Source: Filosporella fistucella
Taxonomy: Eukaryota > Ascomycota > Leotiomycetes > Helotiales
Length of the DNA: 64,000 bases
Reading direction: 5' to 3'
Assembly (NCBI GenBank): GCA_030077755.1
Contig: JAQJZZ010000013.1
Span: forward strand, 1,550,001 to 1,614,000
The translations under genes were made by a program, and so were the position numbers. Of the stretch, positions 11,907 through 24,000 are shown in pieces (position 1 is the stretch's first letter; every line of letters starts with the position of its first letter). The notes under the pieces are model-generated. The model was given only the letters and a program-made list of their open reading frames with translations, did not search any database and was not told where the DNA came from.

Positions 11907-13134
11907 ATGGTTTCTCTATGGCCCTGGAAGGTGGGTACTCATGGCTAATGGAGAGGATAGAGCTGATGATTACAGGGCGAGGACAATTCTCCAGCCTCCT
12001 TCGAAAAGACGCTTTCTGCCTTGGCCACGAAGATTTCGAAGTCGCAGGCACAGTTAGACTCTTTAAGGTCGCGCGGCCGCCGATTTAAAGCGTTGTGGAC
12101 GCTCTACACTAGCTTTGCCTACCTGTTATGTTTCATTATTCTATTTCTGGTCGTGGGCTGGAAGAATTGGGGCGTTGTGGAGTATACAGCGTTGGCGGGG
12201 AGTCCAGTGGTGTAAGTATTCTCTACTAAAATTGAAGGAGATAGCTGAGTATCACAGGATTTACTTGGTTCGGACTGCTATCACTGCATACTACACATAT
12301 CGTGTGGATAATGTTACCCTGCGCTTGGAAGATCAGCAAGCAGAACGCACAAAGACCATTGAAAAGCTCAAGGCAGCCACGAAGTACAATTCGACGCAAG
12401 AGCTCTTGGAGAAATATGGAGGAGCGCCACCCAAGCCAAAGAAACCGGCAGCCCCAAAGACACCCAAGCCAGTACAGAAATCCTCATCAAGAACCTCCAT
12501 GGGTCCTCCTCCTGCTACTGCCAATATACAAAGACTAGACCAGATTCCCGGCCAGCCTTCAACACCTCAACCACAGCCTTTAATCCACAGAATTCCATCA
12601 CAGCATGTTATGCCATCTCCTGCGACTCCTCAGCACCAGCCTGCACCAGCCGCAGAATTTGCGCCAAATGCCTTTTCTGCTCCACCGCAATATGCGCAGG
12701 CAGGAGATATGAATACAGGAGGTCAGTGGTACGACCGAGTTTTGGATCTCTTGATGGGTGAAGACGAGACACTACCCAAGAATCGGGTAGCTTTGATATG
12801 CCAGAATTGCCGACTCGTGAATGGCCAAGCTCCACCTGGCACGAAGAGCCTTGCTGATCTCGGAAAATGGAGATGCTTTGGTTGTGGATCTATGAACGGC
12901 GAGGAAGATGAAGCAGCGAGGGTCGTGCAAGAAATGAAGGAACGAATCGAGACGCAGGAAACTAGTTCGCCTTCGGGGAAGGCGAATGAGAAAGAAGTTG
13001 TGGAGGATGATGAGAATAATTCCAAAGCGGAGGAAGGATCTGGTGAGGAAATTGAGATTCCGGAATCTTCAGATGAGGTTGTAGAGGTTAAGTCCCGACG
13101 TGGAAGACCGAAGGGAAACAAGAAGAAAGCGTAA
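11907..13134 (+). CDS. LNP1: Lunapark homologue, ER three-way-junction protein
   Basis: Three exons: 11907-11930, 11976-12211 and 12258-13134, giving 378 aa. The start MVSLWPWK|GEDNSPASFEKTL is the typical Lunapark N-terminus, split by a 45-nt intron. Two hydrophobic segments (about residues 52-72 and around the second intron, 77-100) form the membrane hairpin, followed by a coiled segment (LRLEDQQAERTKTIEKL). A long Pro/Gln-rich linker leads to the zinc ribbon (CQNC, then CFGC, about residues 260-290). The tail is acidic and ends in a basic patch. Lunapark stabilises three-way junctions of the tubular ER and works with the atlastin/Sey1 GTPase; that is family knowledge. All four zinc cysteines are present, so the protein looks functional. 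Confidence 0.93.
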
Positions 13135-13353
13135 TGCTAATGAAAGACGAATTATACCTCGACGCCGTGGAAGCTATCCTCGTGTGTCGTCATTCTTGAG
13201 ATAGTGGCTCTTTTGTTAGATGTATGTCCTCTTTGGTGGCTGATATCTATTCTGTCAACTTGACATCGCCTCTGGTATCATATCGCATGCTCCCTTGAGA
13301 TTTCAGAGTCGCTTCTCTTCTATCGCCTATCTTTGTCAGCTTTGCCGCTCCTG

Positions 13354-14106
13354 TCAGGTGTTCACCTCGCTCTCATCTCCAGCGTCGGCCCATTCCTCAT
13401 CACTCTCTTCATTCTCCTTGCTTTCAAACATATAGTTGCCGTCGCCTTTAATCAAGGTCGGTTTGAATGCGCTCAGATCTCTCAGCGTCTTCATCTCCTC
13501 CACATCCTCCCATCCACCACTGATTCTCCGTCTGTCCTTTATGTCTCTTTCTTGTCTCTTAGCCCATCGTCTTGCTATTTCTTCTTTCTTGTTCTTAGCT
13601 TCCGGAGACAAATGAGTAGAATAAAGAGCAGATGCTTCAAGTTGTTCTTTTCGACGTAGGAGATTGTGATCAGCAGTCATAGCTCTTGCTCGACCTGGTC
13701 TTTCGGCTTGGGATACTCGTGGTTGAGACGGGACGTACATTGGCAGTAGCAGTGGCCAGAGCTTGAAGCCCTCAGAGGATAGGGCATTATTCAAATCCGT
13801 CTCTACACGGGTCTTTTCGACTGCTGTGATCTCGACTTTCGTTGGTAGGAGAATAGAAGAGCCAGTCGCTATGATAGAGCCTGTTAGGGTTTTTTCTCGT
13901 TTTAGTTGACCCTGCCTACGCCTGGCTATTGGTGAGTTGTTTTGACGAGCTAGCTTACTGCGGTCATTCTCTGAAGCTTGATATCTCTCAGGGGGCGCAA
14001 GTATCGTCGACTTTGCCATACTTGCTATTGCCTTTTCGGTCTCTGACTCGTTGACATAGTTCGACCTCCTTGAGGACCCTGTGCTTTGGTTTAAAGGGCC
14101 AAGCAT
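13354..14106 (-). CDS. Unrecognised basic/acidic-tailed protein
   Basis: A single open frame of 250 aa from ATG 14106 with normal-looking composition. I do not recognise it. It is rich in Arg, Lys and Ser in the first half, with a short hydrophobic patch (FKLWPLLLPMYVPSQP) about residue 115. A helical, charged segment follows (RRWAKRQERDIKDRRR). It ends in an acidic tail (NEESDEEWADAGDESE). No signal peptide or membrane span is visible. It lies convergent to Lunapark, 219 nt away. The frame is long for non-coding DNA here and the amino-acid pattern is structured, so I take it as a real fungus-specific gene. Confidence 0.62.
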   Translation of the reverse strand: MLGPLNQSTGSSRRSNYVNESETEKAIASMAKSTILAPPERYQASENDRSKLARQNNSPIARRRQGQLKREKTLTGSIIATGSSILLPTKVEITAVEKTRVETDLNNALSSEGFKLWPLLLPMYVPSQPRVSQAERPGRARAMTADHNLLRRKEQLEASALYSTHLSPEAKNKKEEIARRWAKRQERDIKDRRRISGGWEDVEEMKTLRDLSAFKPTLIKGDGNYMFESKENEESDEEWADAGDESEVNT

Positions 14107-14775
14107 CTTTGATGTATTGAAGTATACGTTTACAAAGTCGAATGTTCGTCTTGGTTGGAGTTATGATGCTGGCTCAATATACGTTGCTGTTCTGTCGATT
14201 CACAGCTATTGCAACAAGTCAGCTGTCGAGTGGTGGTGACTCGGTACAGGTACCATAATAGAAGCCCAAAAGCATTCAGATATTCCTGCGATGAGAATAG
14301 GGTTGAGAGTTTGCTTTCAGTGTCTAGCGTTGTTTTAGAGCAGAACAGATCTAGGTATATGACGAGCTTGAACACATATGAATATACACAGAGGACAACT
14401 ACTGGCGACTCATGATGTTGAATTTCTTGTTATTCAGATTTCTAGATGTCTGATTCACTTTGCGCATCTTACTTCACTGACAATTGATTCTACACATTGA
14501 TTTGGCTGACCTGGTGTCGCTGAATCAAGTTAAGCGAATGTCACTACTGGACTGCTGTACCTCGATATAGTCTTCGGTGATTTGAGACAACGATGAGATA
14601 TTCTTTGTTCACTTGTTTGTATCACAGTCAGATGCAGCATCACAATCATATCGTTCTTCAGAGCATTGGAAGAGACGTCATCTTTGCTCATACTTCCCTT
14701 TTCAATCTCACAATTTTGGTGCAATCTACTCGTCTAGGATATTCTCTTCAATTTTGTTGCAATGACTAAGTCCTC
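14107..14775. other. Intergenic, no gene seen
   Basis: About 670 nt between two minus-strand genes. It includes the promoter of the unrecognised protein and the 3' end of the dehydrogenase. Confidence 0.45.
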
Positions 14776-15715
14776 CTACCAAGGCACATTCGCCCCATCA
14801 TAGAAGTTGGGTCCATCTACCTTCTCCCAGCCCTTAACATGAATATTCAAGAACTGTCCATTATTCTCGTTGGTAGCACCAATTATCTTATCCAGTGTAG
14901 CCTTCGCCCCGGTTTCGACTGGAAGGTCAGCCCCATCACCTCCTAGATCAGTTTTAAGCCACTGTCATATTCAGTTAGCTTTCTTTGTGGTATGTACGGC
15001 CTGTATCTGATATTCAAAGTGAACATATCACCTACCCCTGGAGTGACAGCAATGAAAGTAAACCCTTCACCGGCGTAGTCGAGAGCGTACTGAACTGTCA
15101 ACATATTCAGAGCTGCTTTAGAAATCTTGTATGCTGGTGCTGAGCCCCATTGGTAATCTTTCGCTCTGCTGATAGAACCCAAGGTGGTTGAACTATTGTT
15201 TTCAGCAACCGAATAATGAAGAGGTGTGGACCATTTGACTACCTACATATTTGCTACCTTCTTCAACGATCCCTTCTTCAGCAGAGGTAGGAATGCGCTC
15301 GTCACATTTTGAACAGCTATAACGTTCGTAGACAAATGTTGTTGAAGATCAGTCCTGTAAACATTGGTCAATTACTAGTCCAGTCCTGCCAGATGTGGGG
15401 TGCTTCACATGGCATCAGTCTTTCCCTGAGTCCAACTCATGATGCCAGCATTATTGATCAAGATATCTAGACCTTTGTCTCCAATCTTGGACTCCACCTC
15501 TGAAAGAGCCTTCTTGATACTTCCTTCATTTGTGGCATCTAACTCGACGAAGACAACTTTACCGGAAGATGATTCGATGATTTTAGACAAGCCTGGTGAG
15601 AGAGACCGACTCGTTGCGAAGATAATGGGAGATGTAGTGGAGGGAAGTGAGAGGATTTGGGACACCAGGGCGAGGCCTAGGCCTCGAGCAGAGCCAGTGA
15701 TGAGGTAGGAAGTCA
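14776..15715 (-). CDS. Short-chain dehydrogenase/reductase (SDR)
   Basis: Four exons: 15715-15409, 15354-15249, 15192-15036 and 14961-14776, giving 251 aa, the usual length of classical SDRs. The Rossmann nucleotide site TGSARGLG lies at residues 7-14. The NNAG block follows, then a catalytic YKISK (Tyr-x3-Lys) in exon 3, and after it the VTPG motif interrupted by the last intron and continued as WLKTDLGG. The closest look is to fungal C-factor-like or carbonyl-reductase SDRs. Cofactor is NAD(P)H and the substrate is unknown. A TATA box lies about 108 nt upstream. Nothing nearby suggests a biosynthetic cluster. Confidence 0.88.
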
Positions 15716-15822
15716 TTTTGTGGTGCGGAAACACTTTTCTGAGAATATTGCGGAGGAAGATAATTGCCAATGATTGATGTAAATGCTCTATGGAAATAAC
15801 TTTGAAACCACAGCAGCTATCT

Positions 15823-15830
15823 CTTTTATA
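15823..15830 (-). promoter_or_regulatory. TATA box of the SDR gene
   Basis: TATAAAAG on the minus strand, 108 nt upstream of the SDR start codon, is a near-consensus TATA element at a plausible distance. Confidence 0.5.
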
Positions 15831-16597
15831 TAATTTCTTCAATCCTGTGCCTCATATCATATGATGACGTCTTTGAAGTGGTTCTAATTTCAATATTGGT
15901 AATCGCACAATAGTCTTGCGTATCGAAAGCCATCAACCTGACGCCAGAGTTCGGTGCCTAATGTTTTGAGACCATGTAGCATGGTCTCAGTGCAACATTT
16001 TTATCCATTCTATAGATACTTAGACGTTCGGAGAAATGTAGATATCTCCGAACACCCAATTGTCCTCAAGCGGGCTTACCAAGGTGGAGCAGGCAGGGGA
16101 AATCCGTGTGGAGTTTGTGATATCTCCGCCAATGTGCATCGATTTCCCCGCGGACATAATCCGAGAATCCAACATTGTGTCCAAAATGCTTACTTGCTGT
16201 GCTTCGAGTGTTCTATCAGTAAGGTGTTCTTTCTCCATTCCCTACCTTGAGTCCTTGACACGGCAGTTCCTGATCAATCGAGGCGTAGCATCTTACAGAA
16301 CAAAAGTCTCATTCCCCTCTCTTAAGTATTTTACATTATTTTGAAGAAGATTTTAATTTCTCTGTATCTTCGTAACGACTGGAGAAATTCTTCTCCCTTT
16401 CCATTTCGCCTGTTTACCTGAGTACTTCGCCATTGGCCCCTTCGAACTTCAAATCACGTGGAATATGCATCCTTCAAACCATTCCAGGTCCCCTTCGAGG
16501 TTCAACTCGGTTGTGTCAGCCACTTGATCTTCAGGTCCTGATCGCATCAGACTCTATTTTCTGTTTATGTGTCATTCTATTGCAAAGTCACAAGCAC
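15831..16597. other. Divergent intergenic between SDR and HET genes
   Basis: About 770 nt holding the SDR upstream region and the HET promoter. No further gene is seen. Confidence 0.45.
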
Positions 16598-18937
16598 ATG
16601 GAAAACCTCTGCAAAGTATGCAGGAGCGCTTTCTCGGGGACCGACCGGGTCTTCAAGTGCGAAGCAACAGTCGGCTACGCTCCGAGGAAATTTTACGCGC
16701 ACCACGACACATTTGCTGATCTTGAATCAGCAGCGAACAACGGTTGCCAATTATGCATGTTTCTCTTCGCAAGTTTACCTGCATACCAAAAGAAACGGCT
16801 ACACTTGCAGCCTGCGGATACCAAGAGGACCGCAGTATCCCCGCCTTCATCCCAGCCTCCTTATATTTGCTATCATCTTGACACCAGAGGTGGAGAAGGC
16901 AAAGTCGAATGCCATATTCGACTCTCAAATCCCCTTGGCTACTATTTAATTAAGACGCTAAGTCTTGAGCAAGTGAGAGGTAAGATTTGCGCTTCGTACA
17001 TTGTATCGTTCGTCATGGCTCGTGGCGTTCAAGGTTCAGAGGTTTACGATATCTCATGGTGGCGACATCTCAAAAGCTTTCATCAAAGACACTGACACAA
17101 TCAAAGTATCGGCGAAGCCAAGTATTGAAGATTTAATTATCCGAAATGCTCGCAGTGCCACCACAGACTCTCAACAAAGTTTTGAGCTGGCCTTGAAATG
17201 GATGATGCAGTGTGCCAAGTACCATACGAAATGTAAGGAGAGCGGGACAAATATAACCCCCGCTTCTGGACCTATAATTCGATTTTTGCCCACACGACTC
17301 ATTCACGTTGGTTCTGAAGATGGAAAACCAGTTCGACTGTGTAACACCAAGGAGCTACCTCGTGGAATTCTCTACATGACATTGAGTCACTGTTGGGGTC
17401 AACATGAGTTCCTCGCTCTTCTCAATCGCAATCTTGCGGAGTTCATGAAAGAGATACCATTCTCTGAACTGCCAAAAACATTTCAGGATGCGATTAAGTT
17501 CACAAGATCCACTCCTGTGAAATACATCTGGATTGATTCGTTATGCATTATTCAAGATTCACAGGCGGATTGGAGAAATGAGTCAGTTCAGATGGCTGAA
17601 ATATACTCCGGTTCTTTCTGCAATCTATCAGCAACAAATGCACCCGACGGGCGTGTTGGTTTGTTCTCCGACAGAGCTGAGGCGGCGTACGAATCAATAG
17701 CCATTGATGTCATTTCATGTCCAGAGCCTGAGTCAAAGTTGGAGGAGTCACCAGTATGGACTGATGTTTTCACTAATGTGCTTTCTTTTAATAAGAAGAG
17801 GAAAAAGCAGAAGGAGACCGTAGCCTGGGCGCTCGAATCAAAGCCCGCACCCAAAGGCCTATACATTGTCCGAGACTCCTCTGCTTGGAAAAAAGATGTT
17901 GAAGAGTCCGTTCTTCATAAACGAGGATGGGTATTTCAAGAGCGGCTTCTTGCGAAAAGAGCTCTGCACTTTACTTTCAGGCAGATTTGGTTTGAGTGTC
18001 AAGAATTTCGAGCCTGTGAACTTTCTCCACAGGTATCATGGCAGCGGATTACCGATCACCGTAAGACAGAATTGCTAGGAAGCACTGAAAAATCTGAAAG
18101 CGGTGAGCCCGTTTCTTCTTACAGCCTCAGCACGTTGAAATCCTGGAAGGACATGGTGACCGACTACACATCGTGTGCTTTGACCAGAGAAAGCGACCGG
18201 CTGATCGCTATTGCTGGGCTTGCTCGTCTTATGAAAGCCAAGATGAGGACCAATTATGTAGCTGGAATGTGGCATAATGATAAACTCGCTGAACAGTTGT
18301 TGTGGGAACGATCCGACGATGGATTGACACGAACAGTTGAGTATCAAGCTCCAAGTTGGTCGTGGGCCTCCGTCAATGGAAAGGTTTCGTGGCATGAGTT
18401 CGATATAATGAGTGCAGACTTCGATGATCGCACAAGTCACCCCCAGACATCAATTTTAGGTGTCTGGGTAAAAACTACAGATGGCAATGAGATGAGCCAA
18501 GTGATATCAGTATATACATCTCCGCATGGTAGCACAGAACGTCGACTAATATTAGGCAGGGTCATTTACAGGTTCAAGGAAACCTATACGAAGCAAAAGT
18601 GTCGCCCGGGGAAATAAAGATCGGAACTCTCACTGGGAGAAGAATTACGATCAATGAAACAATCGACTCCTACTTAATCCAAGACGATCTTAACGATGAG
18701 CTTGCCGATACGCTGTACTGTACGATATTTTTCCATACATGGAAAGGCAGTGCAATTGGAATCGCCTTAAAACCAATGCGGAACCGGGGGCAATTTCAAA
18801 GAGTAGGGGTGTTTCGATGGGGTTCTTTCGACAGTCTCGGGTTGACGAAAGGGGAGGTGAAGAGGAAGATATTGGTAAAGGGTTTATATGATTCATGTGA
18901 TAAGAAGACTGGGAAATATACTTTCACTATCGTCTAA
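16598..18937 (+). CDS. HET-domain protein, intact three-exon gene
   Basis: Exons: 16598-16979, 17089 (or 17077)-18509 and 18572-18937, giving about 722 aa. The start MENLCKVCRSAF carries a CxxC pair typical of the N-terminal zone of these proteins. The HET domain follows: ILYMTLSHCWG, then LPKTFQDAIKFTR, KYIWIDSLCIIQDS and DWRNESVQMAEIYSGS. Later come the usual GWVFQERLLAKRALHFT and APSWSWASVNG motifs, so the complete HET architecture is present. At first sight the frame is broken near 18561. A 62-nt intron (18510-18571; donor GTATAT, GACTAAT branch, acceptor TTTACAG) restores it in phase 0, giving VIS|VQGNLYEAKV. The first intron's acceptor is ambiguous between two in-phase AGs, 12 nt apart. 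The role in vegetative incompatibility is family inference. Confidence 0.87.
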
Positions 18938-20746
18938 ACACAATATACATACGTTATTTACAACTTGAGAATCCTGACCTGTGCCTGGCTTAAATCTAGC
19001 TATTCACTACCATGCCATACCATACACTTCATATCATGTGATGACTGTTAAATCAAAAGATCGTGATCAAGGAACCACGTTGGTTTTCGAACATCATTCT
19101 AGATCGCGAATCGTTAGATACCATAACTACGGTACCTCGTGTGAACCAGACCATGCCTGATTTTGCAGACTTTTGGGAGCAAGCCCAGGGTGAAAGAGTA
19201 TTCACGTGATCTGAGAAGGTGGGAAAATGTGGGTCCTGTGTTTACTTCAAACTTTCGTCGTGCAGATGCCCGTCCTCAACTCCAACAACACTCGTCGTAC
19301 ACTATACCCACGCTATTGAAGAGCCAAGGCCCTAAATTTCGAAAAGAAGTCTCCTCTATTAGTCTATCTGGGCTGCTTCTCTCTCATTATTGACTGCCAT
19401 CCGCCCATTACCTGTGGGAGCCAAGTTGCGGAATTAAACAGGTGTTGCTTTTGCTAGCAAAACGGGCGCAGCCGCTACCCCACATGTTCTTTTACAGCAA
19501 AAATGATGGGAATAATCACTTCAAGGGAGCAGAATACCACTTAAAACGTCTTGGCCTCACAAAACCGATGCTCTTCGCGACTGCGAACACACGTTACCCC
19601 AGAATTCGCGCTTATATTCGAAGACTATAGGACCTTTCATATCGTGGCCTTCGAAGATACCCAAATTACACCTCGGTTCCTGGAGATACCAACATATTGA
19701 TTCATGCATTAACCGTTGGTTGGCACCCCTGGTTTCATTGGCTTGTGTGACCAAAGGTTTTCTGTTATGGAGTATTCTCCGTGCCGTCTGAGCTGTCAGT
19801 TCCAAATACCCTGCCGTATCAGCCTTGTGCTACCGCACTTATACCAACACGATGCAATATTTTCCAGATACAACGAAGTTCCCGGTGACTAGAAAGCTCA
19901 CTGGACGCCATCCAGGCCCTCTTCTACTCCTGACTCCATGTAAGGACGTCTCATGTCGACGTGGGTAAGACAACAGTTGTCCAGAACAGCTCAGGCGCAG
20001 CGGAGCTAGATACTCAGTATTTTTGCATAAAACATATAAGGACAACTCTCCCAGGACTCCATCACTCATGTTGATTGTCACCTCTCGCCTGTTCATGTTA
20101 GATTTGGCCAATGGAATCTTTCACTCAAGGTGCATTTTCACAGTTTGCAATCATGCAGATAGTGGCATCTGATCATCGGTCAGAGTAACAAGTTAGATGA
20201 CTTACAATCGCCGTCGTTTCACTCAACTTTGTCAACCTTGGGCCGGAAATAGGTTGCTTCGCACGAGCTCAGTCCAGCAACATTGTTCCGAGAGTATTCA
20301 TTTTTGAACATGATTGCCGAAGGATTCCAAGCACTTCTTACTTCGTTATTGTCGTCACAAAGCATGCCCGCCCCATCAGAAGTCAGAATGGAGAATCTCA
20401 TTTTCATTTAGAAGTTGCGTCCCTGATCCTATTTCAATAGAAGTCTACTAACTTTTGTCGAGGATGACCGTTTTGCCCACCTGACCATTTTTCATCTTCA
20501 TGTTTTCCATTAAGTCCGAATTGTTGCCACCCATCAGACTCCTGTGTTTTCCTCATTACTCCTGCCGACTTTTTATCACTCGATACGTTGTAGCGTGGAT
20601 GATGTGGCGTTTCGATTGCCTCCCACATCCCAATTCGAAAGTTTTTCCAGCCTCCACGCGACTTCGCCTACGGAGGAGGAACTTTCTCTACATTCTGTGT
20701 TAGCAATTCTCTTTGCCATCTGGAAGACGTTTTCTTCGCACAATAT
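18938..20746. other. Gene-poor stretch
   Basis: About 1.8 kb. I found only short ORFs without recognisable motifs or intron links. No transposase or reverse-transcriptase motif was seen in any frame I read. Confidence 0.45.
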
Positions 20747-21007
20747 CTAGCAATGCGTACCACAGTGCGCGCAAGCTCTCCCGGGGATGACCCAGACTTC
20801 TTGCCCATTGGCAGCACAAGTTGGACAGCGAACCCCAGGCATCTACATTAATGTCAGCTATTAAAGGCCAAGAATCAACCCGGATTGATCACTCACGGGT
20901 AAAGTTCTCACAGCGGGAACCAAAATTGAAAGCGTGGTGTTCTGGCAAACTGGTGCCCGGATGCTCTTCTGCTCTTTGACGGCGGACAATGTGGAAAGGC
21001 AAGCCAT
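20747..21007 (-). CDS. 68-residue cysteine-rich, zinc-ribbon-like protein
   Basis: Two exons, 21007-20897 and 20842-20747, joined in phase 0 across a 54-nt intron (donor GTGAGT, CTGAC branch, acceptor TGTAG). The second exon reads CPTC, then GQEVWVIPGRAC, AHC and GTHC at the stop. The cysteines are at about residues 43, 46, 61, 64 and 68. The CxxC...CxxC spacing resembles a small zinc ribbon, and I recall the VWVIPGR-type block from small fungal proteins of unknown function. The first exon starts MACLSTLSAVKEQ and has no signal peptide. The gene is too short and too split to appear as a single open frame. An additional 5' exon is possible, since the frame stays open for about 20 codons before the ATG. 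Confidence 0.6.
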
Positions 21008-24000
21008 ATCGACAAGTGTTGGATCTGTGGTGATTCGGATTGAGAAGATTGCAGAAACAATGAGTGCTGCTCAAGATAGCCTGTTTACGGAGAGAGGAGA
21101 AGTATGTTGGGTATTGAGGATGAATGGGAACGACCGTGGTGAAAATATCCCTTCTCCTGGGCTGGACGTCAACTCTTATACTTTTTCTCGAACACCAGAC
21201 ACTCCAGGTGTACAACCCACAAGTACTTCTCAGCTGATGGGATGGGTATTTGCACAACAATCTCAACGAGCTTGAAGGACGAAGATAACACCCTGGAATC
21301 TATAACATGCAAGCGCGCTCCGACTATTCCTAATTCTGCCCGGTACAAAAACTTTCGCCTGAAACTCGACACAGATGCGCTCGTAGAGCTATGCTTGAAA
21401 GGTTATGTTTTGAGGAGGAAGCATTTACCTTCGAGGAAACGGATAGCCAGCTTGCCTGTCCACAAAAGTGGAGACATCAAATTGTGTGTGTTTTTGGAAT
21501 GTGTGGCAGGGACGCAGCTGGGCGACTTGCATATACATGGATTGGCGGTCCTAGCTTGAGAAGTGTTAAGAGGAAGGTCTAAGGTCTGATACATCACATA
21601 ATCCAGGACAGATCTCCGGTGCACAGAAGTTGATCACTTCAGGAGCTTGTTGTCGCATGGGTTTGTGTAAGGTTTAACAAAGTTGAGGAGATAATCACCT
21701 TGTCGAGAAACACAGCCATTCACATTCCTCAGCAACTCACTTTCTCCGATACCGTCCTGGACTCCGCACGCTAGGATCGCAGCATCTCAGCAAAAGCCCC
21801 GCTGGAGAAGAGCTTTAGCCAACTACGGAGCATTTATCGAAGCTCTTTCAGCCCTAGTTCAGTTAAAGTGGGAAGCGAATAGGAGGCTGTCAATCACTAG
21901 CGAGTTCTTACAATTTTACTTTTTTTCGTCAGGGTTTAGTTTCGAGCAGGCTACCCTCGCACAACAGAGGCTGACCATCACATTCTGTGTATTGCTTCGG
22001 CAGCCGATTTGTATATGCGCGGTTGGATCGCGAAGTATTACGATGTTTTCTTTTGCGAACTCGCGCCACGCTCCTTGTAGCCTCGGGGAATCGGCCGTAT
22101 GTTTCATTCAGTCTCGATTAAATCAAGCGGCTAGAACTGTATCGACGTTCTGATCGCCTTGTCAATGGACAATATCTTGACAGACAAGGAGACTATAACA
22201 GCCAACGGACGCCACTCATTCCCGACCACCCGGTCACCTCGCTGCGCCGTGCCATCGAGATTTCGACACTGCGTTCACGGTTATTCCCTATTGGTAGGCA
22301 GAACCTCGACGGCAGCCGCAATTAATATCCTCGTTCCTTTAAGATGCGCGTTCAAGATTGGCGCTGCACAGGAGATCAATACTCTAGGGACATCGAGATT
22401 GTTCTGCACGATTTGATATAGGGGTCCAGTCAGCCGACACTTCGCCCTTCTGCGGACCTGATATATCGTATTTCCAAGATCGCGCAGCCAGATTCTCGAT
22501 CTTTTGAACAGGTCGCAGAAAATGTCATTCTCGGGCCTTTCCCGAGGTTCCCGTGTCTTCAAACAGCTGAACCGATAGTCGGGACCATGTGCAATTATTT
22601 ACCAAGGCGCTAATATCCATGTGGAGAGCTCCCCGCAGACCGCGAGACGTTTCTGTCTCGATACCCCTCAGTCAGAGGTGCACGCAGTTTGTGCCAAGAA
22701 TGTGCAGCGGGTCGATTTGTCAGGCCACATCGAAAGGAAGAAAAACATTTAGGTATCCTTGTATGCCACTTTATAATCTGCTTCTTTCTGAGTGTTTGCG
22801 CATCTGAAACATTCAATAAGTTCGTCGATTCCCAAACCGGCCTATGGAGATCAACAATTCGACCCGCAAAAAGCTGTTCTTTTGACAGCACCAAGCCGTT
22901 CGCAGCACGTAAGCGTGGGTTTGAGACGGGACCTGGCAATTGCTTCGAGAAAATCAGAGCACCTTGGGACAAATACATGTATTATTTCCTACTTGTCAAT
23001 CTCGATTTAGGGACGTATCGCAAGCAGCCCCTAGAATTATTTCGCAATCTGGCTCAGGTGGAGATCTCCCTGTTTTTGACTGCTCTGAAAAAGCATATTG
23101 ACGCTGCTTGCAAACATTGTCACACTGGCCACACCTTGTCCTACCGGGAGTCGGAAAGCTCCTCCGACCCCAGGACCAACTAGAAAAATTGGCCGAACCC
23201 GCGGATATCGACCATAATTTCTTGCCCGTTCAATAAAAAGAAAGGAATCGCTCACAATTCCATTACAGTTACATTGGGAGGATGACTTGGACTCACTTCA
23301 GCTGTACCGTGGTTGTGAAGGACAAACAGAAGAAAATTTGTTCCCATCGCAACTTGTCAATTGTGTTCCTTCTTACAGGCATATTTTATCGAGACAGGCG
23401 TGCTCCAACCCGAACCAAAGGGTCGGGATCAAAGCGCAAGCTATTTTGTCCGGGTTACAAGGAAGAAGATCCTGTCCTTCGCACCAAGATTCATGGACGA
23501 CCTGGTTAATTGCTGCTGCGATCGTCGGTGACTCGGATGCATGGATGCATAGTACATGGTCGTGTAAGATTCTGGTGGACTTTGTCTATCACGAAATTCT
23601 CTAACACCAAATTTCTTGACAGCAATTGTCGTTTCATCGCTATGGATTGTATGTTGTTCCACAGTTGCAATGCCACTAACAAGCATTCGCTAGTCGCAGG
23701 AGGTATCATCATAGATCAGTAAGTGGCGCGCTGTGAACTAATTCCACTTCTATGTCCATTCGTGATACAAGTCACCGATACCGGAATCACCTTCCGCCAA
23801 TTTGCGTACATCATATGCTTTGGTTCCCTCCACGGCCAAGGACATCATCATGTTGAAATAATGTCGACTCGACAATTATTCTGCCCTCTGCTGCCGCTCG
23901 TGGATGGCTGCATCCCCATTCAACAAAACGGGCGCTAGTATCCGAGACCAGAGTATCGGTACCATGGATTGGTCTAGAATTCTACTCTCTTTTATACATC

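Noticed and set aside
18555..18575. Frameshift in the middle HET gene
   Set aside because: A 62-nt intron with donor, branch site and acceptor explains the frame change in phase 0.
22589..23183. Overlapping plus and minus frames in the gene-poor block
   Set aside because: Both strands are open by chance; no motif, no splice extension, no mobile-element signature.
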